Shown here: piece after piece, positions 59,035 to 64,000 of the stretch
How the letters are laid out: every line of letters begins with the position of its first letter
How positions within the stretch are numbered: position 1 is the stretch's first letter
Origin: Psychrobacillus sp048572895
GTDB taxonomy: Bacteria > Bacillota > Bacilli > Bacillales_A > Planococcaceae
DNA: 64,000 nucleotides
Assembly (NCBI RefSeq): GCF_048572895.1
Contig: NZ_CP183878.1
Coordinates: forward strand, 1,922,001 to 1,986,000
Direction: 5' to 3'
Translations under genes and position numbers: made by a program
The notes under the pieces: generated by a model
The model's database searches: none
Told to the model about the DNA's origin: nothing
What the model saw: only the letters and a program-made list of their open reading frames with translations

Positions 59035-59073
59035 TATTCGATTACCGAAATTTATAACGATTAGAAATTACAG

Positions 59074-59126
59074 AAAAGAGCCCCTATAAAAGTTTAAACT
59101 ACTTATTAACTTTTATAGGGGCTCTT
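59074..59126 (-). terminator. Intrinsic terminator of the sigma/anti-sigma operon
   Basis: AAGAGCCCCTATAAAAGTT pairs with AACTTTTATAGGGGCTCTT; it lies just after the anti-sigma gene and has a T-rich tail on the minus strand. Confidence 0.85.
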
Positions 59127-59130
59127 GTTA

Positions 59131-60156
59131 TTACTTTTTTAAGGCAATGACTATTGGTTCAAGTTTTATTTCGGTTTTAACTCCTCCATAGGGAGGACCT
59201 GCTATTTCTATCGGCTGAATAATTAATTGACTTGCACTTTCTTCGATAGAATCAAATGTGGAAGTTCCTTTAAATGTTTTGTAATCATCTGGTGTCATGC
59301 CACTCCCACCTCTTCCGAGACCATACACATTGCCTAGGTCATCTGTAATAATAAAGGTTGGCGACACACTTACCGAATCTTTTAGTAGTTCATCTGACAC
59401 TACTTGTTCATAAGCAATTACTGTTGATACATCAGTGAATTCAACTGAGCGTAATATGAAGTTAACGTCTTTGTGCTGCACTGTTTCATTTATAATCTGT
59501 AAATCCCCTTCTAACCTTTCTAATGCAAATTCAAATGACCAATCTCCTTCAACCTCTAACTCATTTGACCCGTTGTAAAACGCTCGTGGTGCCCAAGTGA
59601 CTTCCAACGTTTCTGGATATATATCATCTTTGAATCTTGGGGTAAATGTTGATAAACCGACATAACGTGTATCACTTATTTTCGTAATATCATGTCCACC
59701 CCCACTCCCACTTGCACCAACAACATCGAACCAATTTGGTGCACGCATTTGCATCTCTTGTCCAAAATCATAATCCGTTTCTATTGCAAATGAAACTGTT
59801 ATGTTTGTTCCATCATAAACTGCATTGTCAATCATTACCGTCATGCCATTACTTGTCTGTACAAGACCGATTTCAGAAGAGAATGCCTCAAAATTTTTGT
59901 GGCGTTGCTCTTCATCATTAAAGTAACTAATGACATTATCCATAAATGGAATTTGTGATGCAATAGAAGGGAAAGCAAAACCAGTTGCTATCGTAGCACC
60001 GACAAGAACTACCGCAGCGACTGCAATATGACGCCAAAACGGTACTTTATTACGCTTCTTAAGTATATGTTGCTTGACTTGTTTTTTTTCTAAATCTGTT
60101 ACTTCTAGTAATTCAAGGTTATCAATATCGATATTCATCCATTCCTTCATACCCAT
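59131..60156 (-). CDS. Anti-sigma factor-like membrane protein (DUF4179)
   Basis: A 341-residue protein: an acidic cytosolic N-terminus (LELLEVTDLEKKQVKQHILK), one TM helix at about 42-62 (AVAAVVLVGATIATGFAF), and a long external DUF4179/DUF5643-type domain (GLVQTSNGMTVMIDNAVYDGTNITVSFAI). It overlaps the sigma gene by 10 nt, the standard arrangement for an anti-sigma that holds its sigma factor at the membrane. Confidence 0.85.
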   Translation of the reverse strand: MGMKEWMNIDIDNLELLEVTDLEKKQVKQHILKKRNKVPFWRHIAVAAVVLVGATIATGFAFPSIASQIPFMDNVISYFNDEEQRHKNFEAFSSEIGLVQTSNGMTVMIDNAVYDGTNITVSFAIETDYDFGQEMQMRAPNWFDVVGASGSGGGHDITKISDTRYVGLSTFTPRFKDDIYPETLEVTWAPRAFYNGSNELEVEGDWSFEFALERLEGDLQIINETVQHKDVNFILRSVEFTDVSTVIAYEQVVSDELLKDSVSVSPTFIITDDLGNVYGLGRGGSGMTPDDYKTFKGTSTFDSIEESASQLIIQPIEIAGPPYGGVKTEIKLEPIVIALKK

Positions 60157-60716
60157 ATAAATCGCTCCCTTAACTTTGTATTTGCTGCTAATATTTTCTT
60201 ACCTCGATATAGTCGATTATCAACTGAAGCTTTTGTCAGCCCTAGTGTATCGGAAATTTCACCATTCGTTAGGTCCATATAATATTTCATCATAAAAATA
60301 TCGCGGTCGATTTCTCCTAACTGACTAATAGCCATCAATAATTCATTTTTTTCTTCTCGTTGTAAGATAGATATATCTGGTTGTAAGGTACTTGCCTTTA
60401 GTTCAAGTGGTGCATCCGATTGCTCATGTGTAATTTGTTTTTGAGCTTGACGATATCGGTCAATCGCTTTGTATTTCGTAATCATGCCTATCCATTTTTT
60501 AAAGTCTTGGGTCTCACCTTGAAACTGATGAGCATTTTGCCAAACAGTTAGAAAAACATCATTGATACATTCATCAATATCTTGCCGTTTCATATTGTTT
60601 AAAATTTTTGTGGTAATCGTTTTTACAAGTGGCATATAGGAATCAATGATGTAATCGAGAGCATCTTCTTTTTGTCTTTTTAATCTCACGATAAAGTTAG
60701 TCGATGAACTTTTCAT
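60147..60716 (-). CDS. ECF sigma-70 family RNA polymerase sigma factor
   Basis: A 189-residue ECF sigma factor. Region 2: LDYIIDSYMPLVKTITTKILNN..DECINDVFLTVWQNAHQF. Region 4: LGEIDRDIFMMKYYMDLTNGEISDTLGLTKASVDNRLYRGKK. AAGGAG precedes the ATG. With the anti-sigma it makes a two-gene cassette of about 1.6 kb with its own terminator; a palindrome CTTATAATT/AATTATAAG lies upstream at 60803-60824. Confidence 0.9.
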   Translation of the reverse strand: MKSSSTNFIVRLKRQKEDALDYIIDSYMPLVKTITTKILNNMKRQDIDECINDVFLTVWQNAHQFQGETQDFKKWIGMITKYKAIDRYRQAQKQITHEQSDAPLELKASTLQPDISILQREEKNELLMAISQLGEIDRDIFMMKYYMDLTNGEISDTLGLTKASVDNRLYRGKKILAANTKLRERFIWV

Positions 60717-60851
60717 TTATTACGCTCCTTATCTTATTGAAAAAGCTTTTTCATAAAGTACAACGAACGGTCTTCCAGTTTATTCTCAAGAAACTTCTGA
60801 ATTTCTTATAATTTAATTATAAGACTATATCTAAGGGCAATTAATTGTCCA

Positions 60852-60890
60852 AAAAAGGGGCATTCCCGCCTTATGCAGAAATGCCCCATT
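60852..60890 (-). terminator. Intrinsic terminator
   Basis: GGGGCATT..AATGCCCC stem; on the minus strand it is followed by TTTTTT. It lies downstream of the 60978-61367 gene and its repeat. Confidence 0.7.
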
Positions 60891-60910
60891 ATTGAACGCT
60901 ATGTTTTGTT

Positions 60911-60969
60911 ATTTTCAATAAGGAAAAAGGCTTTACTCCTTCTTGAAGTAAAGAACCCGTTAGTTGAAG
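60911..60969. repeat. attC-like cassette repeat, left arm lost
   Basis: ATTTTCAATAAGG, GGCTTTACT/AGTAAAG stem, right arm AACCCGTTAGTTGAAG. Confidence 0.7.
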
Positions 60970-60977
60970 AAACTTTC

Positions 60978-61367
60978 TTAAACTGTACTATTGGCTCTTC
61001 GTCTCAAAACTTTATAAGTTTCTACTGGAAGATAATAAATCATGATTGCAGTCATGTGAAGTTCAAAGCTAATAAGAAGTATCCCTTTAAATAAGTTAGA
61101 TTCAAGCTCACTGAAATTCATATAGAACAAAGTAAACAATAGAGAAGTAATTAATCCTGAAAACAAATAAGTGAATATTCGTTTCTTAAAACTTTTCTTG
61201 TAGGAAATGAAAAGCAAGGGTAATTGCTTTATAAAGTAAAGAATAACGACGCTTATTGTACCGATTATAAAGAAAAACTCCGATTCTATTTGAAATACCT
61301 CTAGAATAACGAAACGAAATAATAAATATGCCATAGAAATTATTAATGTATAAGCAATCCTTATCAC
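60978..61367 (-). CDS. Membrane protein, four predicted TM helices
   Basis: A 129-residue protein with hydrophobic segments at about 3-22, 31-56, 66-84 and 93-113 and a basic tail (VLRRRANSTV). Start is GTG at 61365-61367 with GGAGG upstream. No family recognised. Confidence 0.65.
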   Translation of the reverse strand: MIRIAYTLIISMAYLLFRFVILEVFQIESEFFFIIGTISVVILYFIKQLPLLFISYKKSFKKRIFTYLFSGLITSLLFTLFYMNFSELESNLFKGILLISFELHMTAIMIYYLPVETYKVLRRRANSTV

Positions 61368-61407
61368 TTTTTTCCTCCTTTCTTAATTAAAGTTGAGAGA
61401 TCCCTTA

Positions 61408-61439
61408 TTCCACTAAAGCACCTTTAGTTCAATAAGAAG
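61408..61439. repeat. Fused arms of attC-like repeat
   Basis: TTCCACTAAAGCACCTTTAG then TTCAATAAG; left and right arms appear joined without a centre. Confidence 0.5.
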
Positions 61440-61440
61440 T

Positions 61441-61755
61441 TTAATTTTCAACTGTTTTTATATCGAATTTCATATGGTCTAAATCCCAAACATCGTCATC
61501 AGTATTAGAAAAGACAGTTACTTCAAGTTTCTGCCCAATGCTATATCTCTCCACATCATCATCAGGTATTTCGTATACATTTCCGTCTCTTCTACCTTCA
61601 TCAACCCCGCTATACTCTTTAATAACTAACATTTCTTCTTCAACAAGTATCTCCTCTACTGTTCCTGTGAAAGTAAAGCTCTCTTGATATTTAGAACAGC
61701 CTGCAATAAGTAAAAAAATCAATAATAAAAAACTTATTGTGATTTTATTTTTCAC
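61441..61755 (-). CDS. DUF3221-like lipoprotein
   Basis: A 104-residue lipoprotein (lipobox LLIAGC at about 15-20) with an OB-like domain (FTFTGTVEEILVEEEMLVIKEY..YSIGQKLEVTV) resembling DUF3221. Start is GTG at 61753-61755 after GGGGGTG. Function unknown. Confidence 0.65.
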   Translation of the reverse strand: MKNKITISFLLLIFLLIAGCSKYQESFTFTGTVEEILVEEEMLVIKEYSGVDEGRRDGNVYEIPDDDVERYSIGQKLEVTVFSNTDDDVWDLDHMKFDIKTVEN

Positions 61756-61769
61756 AATGACACCCCCAT

Positions 61770-61806
61770 TACAGTCTTGTTCTGCTAAAGCACCCGTTAG
61801 TTTAAT
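61770..61806. repeat. attC-like repeat, right half (CTGACAG type)
   Basis: TTACAGTCTTGTTCTGCTAAAG then CACCCGTTAGTTT; the left half was replaced by the 5' end of the lipoprotein gene. Confidence 0.6.
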
Positions 61807-61832
61807 TCATTGGTATAAGTTATGCTATTCGA

Positions 61833-62012
61833 TTAACTTCTCTTTTTAAATAATAACAAAATCACATTCCATATCAATCCAATAACAATGCATGTTATTG
61901 AAATGAAAAATGTAAGCCAATAAAAGCCTCCTGCTGGAACGGTGAACTCTGCCAAAATAAATAATATAATTCCAAAAAACAAATACATATGTGGCAATAC
62001 AAATCTATTCAT
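61833..62012 (-). CDS. Small membrane protein, two TM helices
   Basis: A 59-residue protein: MNRFVLPHMYLFFGIILFILAEF and FYWLTFFISITCIVIGLIWNVILLLF. AGGAAGGAG precedes the ATG at 62010-62012; a 14-residue longer frame is less likely. No family recognised. Confidence 0.6.
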   Translation of the reverse strand: MNRFVLPHMYLFFGIILFILAEFTVPAGGFYWLTFFISITCIVIGLIWNVILLLFKKRS

Positions 62013-62049
62013 TGTTCTTGCTCCTTCCTGATTAACTAGAATATTCTTA

Positions 62050-62128
62050 TTCAACTAACCTGCTTACTTTAGTTCAATAAGAAAAAATGCTTTACTCCTT
62101 CTTGAAGTAAAGCACCCGTTAGTTGAAG
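62050..62128. repeat. attC-like cassette repeat, terminator-centre type
   Basis: TTCAACTAACCTGC left arm, TGCTTTACT/AGTAAAGC stem, right arm CACCCGTTAGTTGAAG; a textbook copy. Confidence 0.8.
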
Positions 62129-62136
62129 AGATGCAG

Positions 62137-62676
62137 CTACTCTAATAACTCTTTTGAATAAATTATTGTAGCTTTATTTTTATTAGGTACATCAATTAAG
62201 GCAACTTCTTTTATCTTTCCATAAATGTTGCTATTACTTATTGAACAGTAATTAAATGCTTCAGATAATTTTTTTGGAGACAACCTATTAGCTAAAGTAC
62301 AATGTGGTATCCAATTATCAGGTAAATACAATGAATTAGGGTCATCATTGAACTGTTTAAGATATTTATGATGATTAGAATGAAATTCCATCAATTCACG
62401 GGTAACAGTTGGTGAGAAAAATAATGCACCTGAATTCAAAAATGAGCCAATCGAATTAAACGTTATATCTATAGTTGGCTTATCATTATAAAATTCATCC
62501 ATTTGTTTAATAAACTCAGTTTTGTTTATATCGTTATAACTTGCTAAAGTAATGTGCGGTCTTCTATTTTCTACTTCATATGCATACGAAGAAATCGACT
62601 TTTCTTTTAACTCTTTCCAAATATCCTTAATAACTTGTTCTGTCTTTTCATCAAATATTGCAATTAATCCATACAT
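62137..62676 (-). CDS. 2'-5' RNA ligase-like 2H phosphoesterase
   Basis: A 179-residue protein with the two HxT/S motifs of the 2H superfamily: RRPHITLASY at about 39-48 and WIPHCTLAN in the second half. Such proteins act on cyclic phosphodiesters or RNA ends. GGGGGGTAA precedes the ATG. Stop lies ten bases from the repeat. Confidence 0.85.
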   Translation of the reverse strand: MYGLIAIFDEKTEQVIKDIWKELKEKSISSYAYEVENRRPHITLASYNDINKTEFIKQMDEFYNDKPTIDITFNSIGSFLNSGALFFSPTVTRELMEFHSNHHKYLKQFNDDPNSLYLPDNWIPHCTLANRLSPKKLSEAFNYCSISNSNIYGKIKEVALIDVPNKNKATIIYSKELLE

Positions 62677-62704
62677 ACTTTACCCCCCTTTTAATCCTTT
62701 TCTT

Positions 62705-62776
62705 GTTCAACTAAACTGCCCGTTAGTAAAAAAGGCTCTACTCCTTATTGAAGTAAAGCACCACGTTAGTGCAATA
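62705..62776. repeat. attC-like cassette repeat, terminator-centre type
   Basis: TTCAACTAAACTGCCCG left arm (shortened), GGCTCTACT/AGTAAAGC stem, right arm CACCACGTTAGTGCAA. Confidence 0.75.
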
Positions 62777-62807
62777 AGGAATTTAACTTTTATTAGCTGA
62801 TTTCAAG

Positions 62808-63347
62808 TTAAACTTTGCTTGATTTATACTCTTCAACATATTCTTCTTGATCCAGTACTTCAATTACATTAGACCAATGCAAAACTGTACCTACGAAATC
62901 TCTTATATCCAATCCTTTCATTTCATATGTAGCTTCGTCATTTACAGTTCCTGTAGCATCTTCAATGAATGTTACTTTATAGCCTCTGTCATAGGCTGAT
63001 ATTGCAGTAAATTGGCAACAAAACTCAGTATTAAACCCTGTTATAAATAGATGATCCACACCCATTTGTTCTAACTTTTCATTAAGTTCTGTCTGAAAAA
63101 AAGCACTTGGTGTCTTCTTTTCAATTACAATATCAGCATATTCTTTTAAAGAAGGATGCAATTCTGAGCTTGGCAATTCTTTATTAAAAGGACTCGTTTG
63201 TTCATCATCTAGATTTCTTATAAATATTACGGATTCCTCATTTTCTTTAAAATCTTGAATAATACTTTCTATTCTATTCAGTTCTTGCTGAAAATCTTTA
63301 AATTCTACAATTACATTTTGTACATCAATTACTAATAATGCTTTCAT
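62808..63347 (-). CDS. Isochorismatase-family cysteine hydrolase
   Basis: A 179-residue protein with the catalytic triad of the family: Asp8 (LLVIDVQN), Lys78 (IEKKTPSAF) and Cys110 (FNTEFCCQFTA). Members hydrolyse isochorismate, nicotinamide or other amides; the substrate here is open. GGTGG precedes the ATG. A partial copy of its 5' end lies at 54477-54611. Confidence 0.85.
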   Translation of the reverse strand: MKALLVIDVQNVIVEFKDFQQELNRIESIIQDFKENEESVIFIRNLDDEQTSPFNKELPSSELHPSLKEYADIVIEKKTPSAFFQTELNEKLEQMGVDHLFITGFNTEFCCQFTAISAYDRGYKVTFIEDATGTVNDEATYEMKGLDIRDFVGTVLHWSNVIEVLDQEEYVEEYKSSKV

Positions 63348-63432
63348 ATCTACACCACCTGTTTAATTTAATCGCCCTACGATAATTAACATATATTTAC
63401 TTATTCAACACAATCATAAAAACACCTTCCTG

Positions 63433-63510
63433 TTCAACTAAACTGCTGCTGAAGTTCACTAAGAAAAAAGGCTTTACTCCATCTTGAAGTAAAGCACCTC
63501 GTTAGTTCAC
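63433..63510. repeat. attC-like cassette repeat, terminator-centre type
   Basis: TTCAACTAAACTGCTGC left arm, GGCTTTACT/AGTAAAGC stem, right arm CACCTCGTTAGTTCAC; the stop of the next gene (63502-63504) is inside the outer box. Confidence 0.8.
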
Positions 63511-64000
63511 ATAAAGGTATGTTTCCAGTTCTTTAACCTTGTTCCCGTCTAATTGGTGCGTGAACCCGAATGTTTCGCCTATTCCGTCGTGATTTATTAC
63601 AATGTCGATATCGTGAAGTAGTTCGGTGAAATAGTTGAAACTCTGTTTTAAGTCGTCATTAAACCTTGGTCTATCAGATTCTAGCGTGTCCTGTCTCGAT
63701 AAAACATACTCAAGATGTCCCATCCAAGTTTGAAGCATCTGCAAATTATCAAAGTCTTTTTGAAGGTCGTCACCTTGAATCCGAAAATATTTCATTTCGT
63801 TTCTGAGGCGTCTTGCCCTCGGGTAATATTCTTTCACGTCGGTTGTTTTGACAATATCTTCAGCGTGATAGGCAATCCAAGCTTCCAACGTTGGTTCAAT
63901 TCCATACTCGTTGAAGCCTTCAGGAGTTGAAACATCCTTCCACGCCTTCGGGTCGTTGACTTCGGCTTCTGTTTTTACTTGTTCAACTTTCGTATCTTCT
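63502..64000 (-). CDS. Hypothetical protein (5' part outside window)
   Basis: The frame is open to the window edge; 165 residues are visible. It is helical and charged (DPKAWKDVSTPEGFNEYGIEPTLEAWIAYHAEDIV..RRLRNEMKYFRIQGDDLQ), possibly the domain of a lipoprotein. Base composition is richer in GC than average for the window. Its TAA lies in the repeat outer box. An internal TTG at 63886-63888 is not needed as a start. Confidence 0.65.
   Translation of the reverse strand, partial: EDTKVEQVKTEAEVNDPKAWKDVSTPEGFNEYGIEPTLEAWIAYHAEDIVKTTDVKEYYPRARRLRNEMKYFRIQGDDLQKDFDNLQMLQTWMGHLEYVLSRQDTLESDRPRFNDDLKQSFNYFTELLHDIDIVINHDGIGETFGFTHQLDGNKVKELETYLYVN

Noticed and set aside
1..64000. CRISPR array
   Set aside because: Repeats are 30-130 bp, variable in the centre and separated by whole genes of 100-2000 bp; no cas genes are present.
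1..64000. Simple REP/BOX-like or bcr1-like dispersed repeat family
   Set aside because: Not fully excluded, but stop codons inside the boxes, one gene per interval, uniform orientation and gene fragments cut at repeats fit a cassette array better.

Overview
The window looks like a low-GC Bacillota chromosome, most likely Bacillales (Bacillaceae or Planococcaceae). The reasons are AT-rich sequence, strong AGGAGG-type ribosome binding sites with many TTG and GTG starts, lipoboxes, and families typical of Bacillus relatives (TmrB, AadK, LtaS, DegV, DUF421, YhfM-like, VanZ-like). No rRNA, tRNA, CRISPR array or phage structural gene was seen.

The dominant feature is an array of about 60 related intergenic repeats spread over the whole 64 kb. 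Between most pairs of repeats lies one gene (rarely two), almost always on the minus strand. The repeat is a long imperfect hairpin. A low-coordinate arm (TTCAACTAAMCTGC..TTTAGTT) pairs with a high-coordinate arm (AACTAAAGCACCCGTTAGTTGAA), with unpaired spacer bases between an outer box (AACTAAC/GTTAGTT) and an inner box. The centre is variable. This is the architecture of integron attC sites (R and L boxes plus a variable terminal structure), and the content (acetyltransferases, resistance enzymes, lipoproteins, small membrane proteins, orphan domains) is what large chromosomal cassette arrays carry. No integrase gene is in the window. I therefore call it an attC-like cassette array, comparable to a CALIN or superintegron, in a Gram-positive genome. 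The repeats differ from textbook attC: the outer box is GTTAGTT rather than GTTRRRY, and the commonest centre is an intrinsic terminator.

Layout. 1-16 kb: partial methyltransferase, cold-shock protein, a decayed IS110-family element inside a repeat, lipoproteins, GNATs, VanZ-like protein, FabZ, AhpD-like protein, DHFR-like protein, DegV. 16-31 kb: DUF1835 protein, Nudix, broken SDR, GNATs, peptidase E, racemase, many small membrane proteins and lipoproteins. 31-45 kb: kinase/APH, methyltransferase, GNATs, hydrolase, SMP-30, phosphatase, HAD, TmrB. 45-64 kb: DUF421, broken S9 peptidase, LtaS, lipoprotein metallopeptidase, a 652-nt ORF-less group II intron inside a repeat, AadK, an ECF sigma/anti-sigma pair, a 2H phosphoesterase and isochorismatase-like protein.

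The repeats are also targets for mobile elements. Five IS110-type left ends abut repeats, four of them at the GTTAG core of the right arm. Two group II intron copies and one short inverted-repeat element sit in repeat centres. Roughly a dozen cassette genes are broken by frameshift, nonsense codon or loss of the start codon, as expected for a large, mostly silent, slowly decaying array. The plus-strand genes DegV, LtaS, AhpD-like and DUF421 have or may have their own terminators and could be resident genes or inverted cassettes.
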